Part shown: positions 32,965 through 40,656 of the stretch, one piece after another
Position numbering within the stretch: the stretch's first letter is position 1
Layout: the number at the start of each line of letters is the position of its first letter
Assembly: GCA_040510075.1 (NCBI GenBank)
Contig: JBEVJT010000113.1
Span: 17,290-81,289, forward strand
Direction of reading: 5' to 3'
Length of the DNA stretch: 64,000 nt
Source: VAZQ01 sp040510075
GTDB lineage: Bacteria > Pseudomonadota > Alphaproteobacteria > Rhizobiales > Xanthobacteraceae
Position numbers and translations under genes: made by a program
The notes under the pieces: model-generated
Told to the model about the DNA's origin: nothing
Databases searched by the model: none
The model's input: only the letters and a program-made list of their open reading frames with translations

Positions 32965-33459
32965 ATGAGCACGAAGCGCCGCAGCTACGAAGCCGGTCAC
33001 TCGCCCAAATTTCTGGTCGTCATCGATGACTCGCCCGAATGCGATCGAGCCTTGTATTTCGCAAGCCGCCGCGCTCTGCGCATCGGCACAACCGTCCTGA
33101 TGTTGCGCGTGATCGAGACGCATGATCATACTCAGCAGTGGCTCGGTGTCGCCGACATCATGCGGGCGGAGGCGCATGAAGAAGCCAATGCCGTGCTGGA
33201 TCGCCACGCTGCGCGTTCGGCTGCGATGACGGGAGTGATGCCGCAGCGCATCATTCGCGAGGGCGAAAAGGCCGAGGAACTGCTCAAGCTGATCGAGGAT
33301 GATGAAGACATCGCGCTGCTCGTTCTTGCAGCCGCACTAGGTCCCGAAGGACCCGGTCCTCTCGTATCCAGTGTCAGCAAAAATGCAGGCGAGTTTCCGA
33401 TCCCGATCGCCATCGTCCCCGGACACCTCACGGATGAGGAACTCGATGCAGTCTCCTAA
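32965..33459 (+). CDS. Universal stress protein (UspA family)
   Basis: UspA-fold protein, probably nucleotide-binding and stress-related. Seen in 164 residues: KFLVVIDDSPECDRALYFAS near 15-34 (beta-1 and helix-1), IGTTVLMLRVIET, IREGEKAEELLKLIEDDEDI, then ALLVLAAALGPEGPGPLVS in place of the usual G-2x-G-9x-G(S/T) ATP loop, which is degenerate here. Located between trpS and nfu, as is common in the order. Its stop codon adjoins a composite palindromic repeat. Confidence 0.88.
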   Translation: MSTKRRSYEAGHSPKFLVVIDDSPECDRALYFASRRALRIGTTVLMLRVIETHDHTQQWLGVADIMRAEAHEEANAVLDRHAARSAAMTGVMPQRIIREGEKAEELLKLIEDDEDIALLVLAAALGPEGPGPLVSSVSKNAGEFPIPIAIVPGHLTDEELDAVS

Positions 33460-33580
33460 AGTGGGATGGCTTTATCTTCGAATCGTCGTCCCACTCTACC
33501 TCATTGTGGAGTATGATCTTTTCCGAAAACCGGTTCCCAACCCGCATCACGTGCGGGGCAGGCTTTTTCGGGATCGTGCC
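33460..33580. repeat. Composite palindromic repeat, family A, copy 2 (with extra internal palindrome)
   Basis: agtggga (33460-33466) pairs with tcccact (33489-33495); then agtatgatc (33510-33518) pairs with gatcgtgc (33572-33579), with ccgaaaa/tttttcgg inside. Unlike the other copies it contains cccgca-tcacg-tgcggg at 33541-33557. It begins right after the usp stop codon. Confidence 0.85.
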
Positions 33581-33689
33581 TAAGACCCGAGCTGGCGCGA
33601 GTGATGCTTGAAGTTCAATGCAGAGCAGCCACTTATTAGCCGAAGCGCCCCGTGCGCTCGCCCCAGGGGCTGCACCCAAGGAGAAACTC

Positions 33690-34250
33690 ATGTTCATCCA
33701 GACCGAGCCCACTCCCAATCCGGCGACTCTCAAATTCCTGCCGGGCCGCACGGTACTGGCGAGCGGCACGCTCGACATGCGGGACACCGAAGCGGCTGAG
33801 CAATCCCCGTTGGCGGAGCGTCTCTTTGGGATTCCGGGTGTGGCCGGCGTGTTCTTCGGCTCCGACTTTGTCGCGGTGACCAAATCTGCGGGCGAATGGC
33901 AGCAGCTCAAGCCTGCCATCCTGGGTGCCATCATGGAGCATTTCATGTCCGGCGCGCCGATCACCCGCACTGGGTCGGCCGCTTCGGCGAGCGAGGAGTT
34001 TTTTGCGCCGGAAGATGCAGAAACCGTAGCGGCGATCAAGGAGCTCATCGAAGCCCGCGTCCGGCCCGCGGTCGCCAATGATGGCGGCGATATCACCTTT
34101 CGCGGCTACAAGGACGGCGTCGTTTACCTCGATATGAAGGGCGCCTGCTCCGGCTGCCCTTCATCGACCGCGACATTGCGGCACGGCATCCAGAACTTGC
34201 TGCGCCATTACGTGCCCGACGTGGTCGAGGTCAGGGCCATGGGGGCGTAA
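33690..34250 (+). CDS. NifU-like Fe-S scaffold/carrier protein (Nfu)
   Basis: Nfu-type protein carrying a [4Fe-4S] cluster to target enzymes. Seen in 186 residues: N-terminal Nfu-N domain starting MFIQTEPTPNPATLKFLPGR, and C-terminal NifU domain with RPAVANDGGDITFRGYKDGV near 125-144 and MKGACSGCPSSTATLRHGI with Cys153 and Cys156. The ATG at 33690 follows aaggag. Upstream of tsaB on the same strand. Confidence 0.95.
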   Translation: MFIQTEPTPNPATLKFLPGRTVLASGTLDMRDTEAAEQSPLAERLFGIPGVAGVFFGSDFVAVTKSAGEWQQLKPAILGAIMEHFMSGAPITRTGSAASASEEFFAPEDAETVAAIKELIEARVRPAVANDGGDITFRGYKDGVVYLDMKGACSGCPSSTATLRHGIQNLLRHYVPDVVEVRAMGA

Positions 34251-34320
34251 GGCCGCATCGTTAGTTCTGACCCGGGACGCGTCGGCGGGTCGCAGCTTGC
34301 TGCACGCCTGAGGGCGAGGG

Positions 34321-35004
34321 ATGCGCGTTCTTGCAATCGATACCGCGCTCGAGGCCTGTTCGGCCGCGGTGCTCGATCTGGACCACCGCGGGATTGTTGC
34401 GGTCGAATCGCTCACCATGGCGCGTGGCCACGCGGAAGCGCTGATGCCGCTCATCGCCCGCGTCATGCGCGAGGCCGCAATCGAATTTGCCGAGCTCGAC
34501 CGGATTGCCGTTACGACGGGCCCCGGGAGTTTTACCGGATTGCGCGTGGGCATTTCCGCCGCGCGAGCGATTGCGCTCACGGCGGGCAAGCCCGCGATCG
34601 GCCTATCGACGCTTGCCGCCTTTGCAGCTCCGCTCATTGCCGATGACGACAGCACGAACGTGGTGGCCGCAATCGATGCACGGCACGCGCAGGTCTATCT
34701 GCAGGTATTTGGCAGGGGCGGACGCACGCTCGTTTCGCCACGGATAGCCACGCTGCGCGATGCACTGCGCCTGTCTGTGAGCGGGCCCGCCCGCCTGGTC
34801 GGCTCCGGCGCCCAAGCCATGGCAGCAGCCTGGCCGAAGGAAGCCGAGCCTCCGCTTCTCGTCGAGAACTGCGCCGCGCCCGAAATCGCCTGGGTCGCGC
34901 GTCTCGGCGCCGCAGCGGCCGAAGGCTATGGACCGCCCAAGCCGCTCTATCTGCGCGCGCCCGATGCGCAGCCGCAGGATGCTGCTCGACTTGCCCGCCG
35001 ATGA
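34321..35004 (+). CDS. tsaB: tRNA t6A37 threonylcarbamoyl transferase subunit TsaB
   Basis: Partner of TsaD and TsaE in synthesis of t6A37 on tRNA. Seen in 227 residues: MRVLAIDTALEACSAAVLDL, ARGHAEALMPLIARVM, ITTGPGSFTGLRVGISAAR-type sequence (here VTTGPGSFTGLRVGI near 65-79), and AIDARHAQVYLQVF. The stop overlaps the rimI ATG by four bases. t6A made with TsaB is the substrate of MtaB encoded elsewhere in this window. Confidence 0.95.
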   Translation: MRVLAIDTALEACSAAVLDLDHRGIVAVESLTMARGHAEALMPLIARVMREAAIEFAELDRIAVTTGPGSFTGLRVGISAARAIALTAGKPAIGLSTLAAFAAPLIADDDSTNVVAAIDARHAQVYLQVFGRGGRTLVSPRIATLRDALRLSVSGPARLVGSGAQAMAAAWPKEAEPPLLVENCAAPEIAWVARLGAAAAEGYGPPKPLYLRAPDAQPQDAARLARR

Positions 35005-35480
35005 GGAAATTTTTCAGCGGCTTGCTCGCGCGAAAGGAGCCTCGATTTTCGCCTGCAGGAACGCGAGATGCGCGCGCAATGGCAGCGCTTCATGCTGCTT
35101 CCTTTCAACGTGGCTGGAGCGAGGACGAATTTGAAAAGCTCCTGTTGGAGCGCAATGTCGTCGCCGATCGTGCCAGTCTGGGGACCGAGCTCGTTGGGTT
35201 CATCCTGTCGCGCATCGCTGGGGATGAGGCCGAGATTCTGTCCATCGCCGTACACACCTCGGAGCGCAATCACGGGCTCGGGCGCCGGCTGCTCGATATC
35301 AACATGCGGCGCATGGCTGGGCTTGGCGTGTGCTCCCTGTTTCTGGAAGTGGCCCAGGACAACCTCGCTGCCCGCAAGCTCTATCAGCGGGCCGGTTTCC
35401 GTGACGTGGGCCGGCGCGAGGCATATTATGCGGATCGGGATGGTGCCGCGGCACTGATCCTGCGCAGAGAACTCACATGA
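35001..35480 (+). CDS. rimI: Ribosomal protein S18-alanine N-acetyltransferase RimI
   Basis: GNAT acetylating the N-terminal alanine of S18 in the family archetype. Seen in 159 residues: ARAMAALHAASFQRGWSEDE near 25-44, AEILSIAVHTSERNHGLGRR with the acetyl-CoA loop HGLGRRLL at 91-98, and EVAQDNLAARKLYQRAGFRD. The start ATG overlaps the tsaB stop and its stop overlaps the next gene by four bases, so three genes are translationally linked. Confidence 0.92.
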   Translation: MRKFFSGLLARKEPRFSPAGTRDARAMAALHAASFQRGWSEDEFEKLLLERNVVADRASLGTELVGFILSRIAGDEAEILSIAVHTSERNHGLGRRLLDINMRRMAGLGVCSLFLEVAQDNLAARKLYQRAGFRDVGRREAYYADRDGAAALILRRELT

Positions 35481-36481
35481 GCTGCTTTACCGTGCGATTG
35501 CCGAGGAAGCGAAACGCCGCGGGCGCGTTGGCGCTCATCCTTGCGGCGCTTTTGAGTTCCGCTCCGGCCATAGCACAAACATTCCCGGACAGACCGATCA
35601 AGATGCTGGTCGGATTTTCCGCCGGCGGCGGTACTGACGTGGTTGCCCGAATTCTCGCGCAGAAGATGTCGGAAACGATCGGCCAATCGGTCATGGTCGA
35701 GAATAGATCCGGCGCCAGCGGTTTGATCGCGGCGGAGGCGGTCGCGAAAGCGCCGCCTGATGGCTACACGCTGATGATGGGCAGCCAGACGACATTTGCC
35801 GTTGCACCCAAGCTCTATCGTAAAACCACCCTCGATGCGGCGAAGGATTTTTCCGGGATTGCCATGGCCGGCAGTTCGCCCCTCGTGCTCGTGGTGCACC
35901 CCTCGATTCCCGCGCGCTCCGTCGCCGACGTGATCGCGATGGCAAGGGCCAACCCGGGCGGAGTTAATTTTGGTTCCGGCGGACTGGGAACGACGCCGCA
36001 CATGACGGGCGAACTGTTCTGCCATCTCGCCGGCATCAAGATGGCGCATGTGGCCTACCGCGGAGAAGCTCCAGCCATCAATGATCTCCTCGGCGGCCAA
36101 ATTCCCCTGATGTTCGCCAATCTATCGGCCGTCATCGGCAATGTACGCGCCGGTCAACTGCGCGCGCTTGCGGTTACCAGCGCAGGACGAGCCGCTGCCG
36201 CTCCCGAAATCCCAACTATCGCGGAAACCGCACTTCCGGGTTTCGAGGCGACCACCTGGTTTGCGCTGGTGGTGCCGGCGGGCACCCCTCAGGAATTGCG
36301 GCTTCGGCTCAATGCCGAGGTAAAATCTGCTCACGCGCAAGCGGATGTAGCGCATCGATTCGGTGAACTCGGCATGACAGCGGATGACGTCAGCCCCGAG
36401 CAACTCGACGAGTTCATCAGGTCGGAAATCATCAAATGGGCGCGAGTCATCAAGGATGCGGATATCCGCACATTGGAATAG
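35477..36481 (+). CDS. Tripartite tricarboxylate transporter substrate-binding protein (TctC/Bug family)
   Basis: Periplasmic binding protein of the Bug/TctC family, ligands typically carboxylates. Seen in 334 residues: signal peptide GALALILAALLSSAPAIAQ (cleavage about residue 34), mature start TFPDRPIKMLVGFSAGGGTD, ARILAQKMSETIGQSVMVEN near 56-75, LMMGSQTTFAVAPKLY, and FGSGGLGTTPHMTGELFCHL. No TctA/TctB genes are nearby. It overlaps the rimI stop by four bases. This slot between rimI and miaB holds a fur-type regulator in many relatives, so this is probably a replacement or insertion; orphan Bug proteins are frequent in proteobacteria. Confidence 0.9.
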   Translation: MSCFTVRLPRKRNAAGALALILAALLSSAPAIAQTFPDRPIKMLVGFSAGGGTDVVARILAQKMSETIGQSVMVENRSGASGLIAAEAVAKAPPDGYTLMMGSQTTFAVAPKLYRKTTLDAAKDFSGIAMAGSSPLVLVVHPSIPARSVADVIAMARANPGGVNFGSGGLGTTPHMTGELFCHLAGIKMAHVAYRGEAPAINDLLGGQIPLMFANLSAVIGNVRAGQLRALAVTSAGRAAAAPEIPTIAETALPGFEATTWFALVVPAGTPQELRLRLNAEVKSAHAQADVAHRFGELGMTADDVSPEQLDEFIRSEIIKWARVIKDADIRTLE

Positions 36482-36519
36482 CGGTTGACAGCCGGCCAGC
36501 GAAGGACAATTTCCCGCGC

Positions 36520-37869
36520 ATGCGATCGCGCAAAGTCCACATCAAATCCTTTGGCTGTCAGATGAACGTCTATGATTCGCATCGTATGGCTGACACGCTT
36601 GCGGCTCAGGGTTTCTTGGAAACCGCCGTTCTTGAGGAAGCGGATCTGGTCGTGCTCAACACGTGTCACATCCGCGAGAAGGCCGTGGAAAAGGTGTATT
36701 CCGAGTTGGGCCGCGTCCGGCTCGTCAAGGATGCAGCCAGCCGCGCCGGGCGGCGCCTGACCATCGTCGTTGCGGGCTGTGTCGCGCAGGCAGAAGGCGA
36801 GGAGATCATTCGCCGCGCTCCGGCGGTGGACATCGTCGTCGGCCCGCAGAGCTATCACCGGCTTCCTGCGCTGATCGCGCGCGCCGAGAACGGCACCGTC
36901 ATTGATACGGAGTTTACGGTCGAACACAAATTTGACGCGTTATCCAAGCCGAGCGCAGCAGCCACCCGCGCCCGCGGCGTATCGGCATTCGTCACCGTGC
37001 AGGAAGGCTGCGACAGGTTCTGCACGTTCTGCGTCGTGCCCTATACGCGCGGTGCCGAAACATCGCGGCCGGTCATGAAAGTGGTTGCGGAGGCGGAGCA
37101 TCTCGCCGCAAGCGGCGTGCGCGAGATCACCGTCATCGGGCAGAACGTCAATGCCTACCACGGTGAAGGGCCCGATGGACGGCCCTGGCCCCTCGGCCGC
37201 CTGCTCCTCCGCCTGGCCGAAGTGCCCGGGATCGCACGCTTGCGCTACACGACGAGCCACCCCTGCGACATGGAGGAGACCCTCATTGCGGCCCACCGCG
37301 ATCTGCCCGCGCTGATGCCCTATGTGCATCTGCCGGTACAATCGGGCAGCGATCGCATCCTGCGTGCCATGAACCGCCGGCATACGCGCGCCGAATACGT
37401 GGCGACCATCGCGAGATTGCGTTCCGCGCGGGCGGACCTGGCATTCTCATCCGATTTCATCGTCGGATTTCCTGGCGAAACAGAGGAAGATTTTGGCGCA
37501 ACGATGTCGCTGGTCGATGAGATCGGCTATGCGGCCGCATTCTCGTTCAAATACTCTCCCCGCCCGGGCACTCCGGCGGCGCAGATGTCGGAACAGATTC
37601 CGAAAGAGGTGAAGCTCGATCGCCTGCATCGCCTGCAGGCTTCGATTACGCGCAGGCAGACCGCTTTCAGTGCGCGTTGCGCGGGCCGGAGTTTCGATGT
37701 CCTGTTTGACAAGGCTGGTCGCCATCCTGGCCAGATTGTCGGCCGCTCCCCATATTTGCAGCCGGTCCAAGTGAGAGCGGCTTCCGAACTCATCGGCAAA
37801 ATCGCGTCCGTGCTCATCACCGGGGCAAGCGCGAACAGCCTTTTCGGCGTGCTCGCGCGAGAGACATAG
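36520..37869 (+). CDS. miaB: tRNA-i6A37 methylthiotransferase MiaB
   Basis: Radical-SAM enzyme making ms2i6A37 in tRNAs reading U-starting codons. Seen in 449 residues: UPF0004 cysteines Cys13 (KSFGCQMNVYDS), Cys49 (NTCHIREKA) and Cys87 (AGCVAQAEG), radical-SAM Cys164/168/171 in EGCDRFCTFCVVPYTRG, and a C-terminal TRAM domain with SFDVLFDKAGRHPGQIVGRS. NTCHIREKA and HMPVQSGSD-type (HLPVQSGSD) mark MiaB. ATG at 36520; gaaggac lies 13 bases upstream. Confidence 0.96.
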   Translation: MRSRKVHIKSFGCQMNVYDSHRMADTLAAQGFLETAVLEEADLVVLNTCHIREKAVEKVYSELGRVRLVKDAASRAGRRLTIVVAGCVAQAEGEEIIRRAPAVDIVVGPQSYHRLPALIARAENGTVIDTEFTVEHKFDALSKPSAAATRARGVSAFVTVQEGCDRFCTFCVVPYTRGAETSRPVMKVVAEAEHLAASGVREITVIGQNVNAYHGEGPDGRPWPLGRLLLRLAEVPGIARLRYTTSHPCDMEETLIAAHRDLPALMPYVHLPVQSGSDRILRAMNRRHTRAEYVATIARLRSARADLAFSSDFIVGFPGETEEDFGATMSLVDEIGYAAAFSFKYSPRPGTPAAQMSEQIPKEVKLDRLHRLQASITRRQTAFSARCAGRSFDVLFDKAGRHPGQIVGRSPYLQPVQVRAASELIGKIASVLITGASANSLFGVLARET

Positions 37870-37884
37870 GCCAGGAAGGAATCT

Positions 37885-38913
37885 TTGCGCTCGCCTCGAT
37901 CGGACAATGGGCTCGCCTCGCCGATAGCACCGGTTGTCCTCGATTTTGACGACAATCGGCTCGCCTCCATGCTCTTTGGCCAATATGGCCAGAATCTTGC
38001 GCTCATCGAGCGAAGGCTCGGAGTCGTTGCCGAGCAGCGGGGCAATCATGTTGCGGTCGTAGGGCCGGAGGAAGGCGTGGCGCAGGCGCGCCGCGTGCTC
38101 GAGGGACTCTATGCGCGCCTGAAGCAGGGCGACGAACTCATCGCCGGGGATGTGGAAGGAGCCATTCGCCTTGCCATCGCACAAGGCTCGCTGTTCGACT
38201 ACGAGCTGGACAGTGGCCAGGTAACTTTTGAGCAGATCAACCTGCGCAAGCGCCCGGTGCGGGCGCGTACCCCTGCGCAGGATGCCTACATACGAGCGCT
38301 GCGACGCGATGCGATGGTTTTTGGTATTGGCCCCGCCGGAACCGGCAAGACCTGGCTCGGGGTTGCGCATGCAGTGCAGCTGTTCGAACGCAAGGAGGTC
38401 GATCGCATCATTCTCTCGCGACCAGCCGTCGAAGCGGGCGAACGCCTGGGATTTCTGCCCGGCGATATGCGCGAGAAGGTCGACCCCTATTTGCGACCGA
38501 TCTACGATGCACTCTACGATTTGATGGACGCGCGCATCATGCAGCGCGCGCTCGAAACCGGAGAAATCGAGATCGCGCCGCTCGCCTTCATGCGCGGTCG
38601 GACGCTCGCCAACTCGGTCGTGATCCTGGACGAAGCGCAGAATACCACGTCCATACAAATGAAGATGTTTCTCACGCGGCTGGGTGAGAACAGTCGCATG
38701 ATTGTCACCGGCGATCCGAGCCAGGTCGATCTGCCGCCCGGGCAAATCTCTGGCCTCGCAGAAGCCACGCGTTTGCTCAAGAATGTTGAGGGGGTCGGCT
38801 TGATTGCCTTCACAGCCGCCGACGTCATTCGGCATGAACTGGTAGCGCGTATAGTCGAGGCGTATGACAAGGCTGGGCGGAAACCCGCCCATCTGCGCGA
38901 GCAGCACGAATGA
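37885..38913 (+). CDS. phoH: PhoH-family ATPase (PhoH-like, YbeZ type)
   Basis: P-loop ATPase of the YbeZ/PhoL group, which works with YbeY in rRNA processing. Seen in 342 residues: LDFDDNRLASMLFGQYGQNL near 19-38, a small KH-like region, then RARTPAQDAYIRAL, Walker A GPAGTGKT at 149-156, ERLGFLPGDMREKVDPYLRP, and Walker B VVILDEAQN at 245-253, with TGDPSQVDLP. It starts with TTG at 37885, four bases after aggaagga; no ATG fits. The stop overlaps ybeY by four bases. Confidence 0.94.
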   Translation: MRSPRSDNGLASPIAPVVLDFDDNRLASMLFGQYGQNLALIERRLGVVAEQRGNHVAVVGPEEGVAQARRVLEGLYARLKQGDELIAGDVEGAIRLAIAQGSLFDYELDSGQVTFEQINLRKRPVRARTPAQDAYIRALRRDAMVFGIGPAGTGKTWLGVAHAVQLFERKEVDRIILSRPAVEAGERLGFLPGDMREKVDPYLRPIYDALYDLMDARIMQRALETGEIEIAPLAFMRGRTLANSVVILDEAQNTTSIQMKMFLTRLGENSRMIVTGDPSQVDLPPGQISGLAEATRLLKNVEGVGLIAFTAADVIRHELVARIVEAYDKAGRKPAHLREQHE

Positions 38914-39491
38914 GCGTCGACTATTCCACGCCGGCCGTGGAGATGGGCATGCGTCCGAGGACACGAAAAAACCGTGCGCGGCCGCCGCTGCGCCTCTCCA
39001 AAAGCCAGCTAAGCGTGGAAATTCTCGTGCAATCACCCGTGTGGAACACGCACCGGAACGCGAAATCAGCCGTGCGGAGGATCCTGGCTGAGGCGGCCGC
39101 GGCGACGGCAACGACTGCGGGCGAGCTCGCGGTGGTGCTCACAAGCGATCTGGCTATCCGCGAGCTCAACCGCAGATGGCGAGGCAAAAACGTGCCGACC
39201 AACGTGCTCTCGTTTCCAACTCAGGATACTGCGCCTGCCACAAACTCTCCTCGCCTCCTTGGTGATGTCGTGATCGCATATGAAACTTGCGACCGCGAAG
39301 CGCGCGCGCAGCATGTATCGTTCATGGATCATCTGGGGCATCTGGCCCTGCACGGCTTCCTCCATCTCCTAGGCTATGATCATGTAGCGGCCCACGAAGC
39401 CCAGAGGATGGAAGCGCTCGAAGCAGCTATCCTCGCGCGGCTTCACATTGCGAACCCCTATCCGGGAAGCCAGGCTGCCGCCGAGGCGTGA
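38910..39491 (+). CDS. ybeY: Endoribonuclease YbeY
   Basis: Metal-dependent endoribonuclease for 16S rRNA 3'-end maturation and ribosome quality control. Seen in 193 residues: LAIRELNRRWRGKNVPTNVL near 81-100, SFPTQD, LLGDVVIAYETCDREA, and the metal triad in HGFLHLLGYDH (His148, His152, His158). The N-terminus is 30-odd residues longer than compact homologues and rich in Arg. ATG overlaps the phoH stop (ATGA); its stop overlaps the corC GTG. Confidence 0.94.
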   Translation: MSVDYSTPAVEMGMRPRTRKNRARPPLRLSKSQLSVEILVQSPVWNTHRNAKSAVRRILAEAAAATATTAGELAVVLTSDLAIRELNRRWRGKNVPTNVLSFPTQDTAPATNSPRLLGDVVIAYETCDREARAQHVSFMDHLGHLALHGFLHLLGYDHVAAHEAQRMEALEAAILARLHIANPYPGSQAAAEA

Positions 39492-40654
39492 TCTCCATGT
39501 CCGCTTCAGACGCACCACCTTCACCCGAACCGACGCGCAACCTGCCCGTCCCGGTGCGCTGGCAGCCGGATGCGCGCGAAGTCGGCGAGAGCTGGTTCGG
39601 TCGCGCCCTGCGCACGTTGTTCGGATGGCGTGCGAACACCATTCGCGCCGACCTGAAGGACGTGCTCGAAGATGGTGGCGGGGAGGCGGATTTTTCGCCG
39701 ACCGAGCGCAGGATGCTCAAAAACATTCTTGCGCTGCGGGAGCGGCGGATCGCCGACGTGATGGTGCCGCGTGCTGATATCGTAGCCGTGCAACGCGAAA
39801 TTTCGCTCGGCGAGCTCATGAAAGTATTTGAGAGTGCCGCCCATTCGCGCCTCGTGGTCTACGAGGAAACCCTCGATGACGCCGTGGGCATGGTTCACAT
39901 CCGCGATCTCGTCGCGTTCATGACCATGCGCGCTGCCGCGAGCGCCAAGAGCAACACGCGCCGCAAAAAACCGTTTCCTGCGGGGCTCGATCTCAAGGCA
40001 GTCGATCTTTCCATGCCGCTTTCCTCAGCGTCCATTATTCGTGAAATTCTCTACGGGCCACCCTCGATGCCGGTGCTCGATCTGCTTGCGAAAATGCAAA
40101 CCACACGCATCCATCTGGCCATCGTCATTGACGAATACGGGGGTGCCGACGGCGTTGTTTCGATCGAGGACATCGTCGAGCAGATCGTCGGTGAGATCGG
40201 GGACGAGCATGACGAGGAGATTGAGCCCAGCGTTGTTCGCCAGCCCGATGGGTCCTTCCTGGCCGATGCTCGCGCGCCGCTCGAAGATGTCAGCGCGATC
40301 ATTGGCCCCGAATTTGACGTCGGGGAGGATGCGAAAGATGTGGACACTCTGGCCGGTTACGTGGTGAGCAGGGTGGGGCGCGTCCCCGTAAGGGGAGAGC
40401 TGGTCCCCGGACCGGGGCCGTTCGAAGTCGAAATACTGGATGCCGATCCGCGACGGCTGAAAAAGCTGCGCATCTATCGCAGTCTTGATAAGCAGAACGG
40501 AAAGCGTCCCGAAGAAGTGCGGCCGCTCGAAAACGCCAGAGCAAAAACCAGCTCCGGCGCTGACGGTGCGCCGGATTCGACCGGGTCGTCCCAGCCGGAA
40601 GCCTTCAAATTCTCCACCGACACGGGATCCACGAAATCCGTTCGCAGACCTTAG
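39488..40654 (+). CDS. corC: CorC/HlyC-type CBS-domain protein
   Basis: Soluble CBS-pair protein of the CorC/HlyC family, associated with Mg/Co efflux or membrane-linked transport. Seen in 388 residues: RRIADVMVPRADIVAVQREI near 86-105, two CBS motifs (through MVHIRDLVAF and MPVLDLLAKMQTTRIHLAIV), DEYGGADGVVSIEDIVEQIV near 217-236, and a C-terminal transporter-associated domain with FDVGEDAKDVDTLAGYVVSR. Starts with GTG overlapping the ybeY stop; ATG at 39497 is an alternative. The C-terminal 60 residues look disordered. No membrane segments. Confidence 0.93.
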   Translation: MISMSASDAPPSPEPTRNLPVPVRWQPDAREVGESWFGRALRTLFGWRANTIRADLKDVLEDGGGEADFSPTERRMLKNILALRERRIADVMVPRADIVAVQREISLGELMKVFESAAHSRLVVYEETLDDAVGMVHIRDLVAFMTMRAAASAKSNTRRKKPFPAGLDLKAVDLSMPLSSASIIREILYGPPSMPVLDLLAKMQTTRIHLAIVIDEYGGADGVVSIEDIVEQIVGEIGDEHDEEIEPSVVRQPDGSFLADARAPLEDVSAIIGPEFDVGEDAKDVDTLAGYVVSRVGRVPVRGELVPGPGPFEVEILDADPRRLKKLRIYRSLDKQNGKRPEEVRPLENARAKTSSGADGAPDSTGSSQPEAFKFSTDTGSTKSVRRP

Positions 40655-40656
40655 TT

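Noticed and set aside
37447..39111. Long open frame (554 codons) on the minus strand opposite miaB, phoH and ybeY
   Set aside because: It spans three coupled genes in the antisense direction and shows no recognisable motif.
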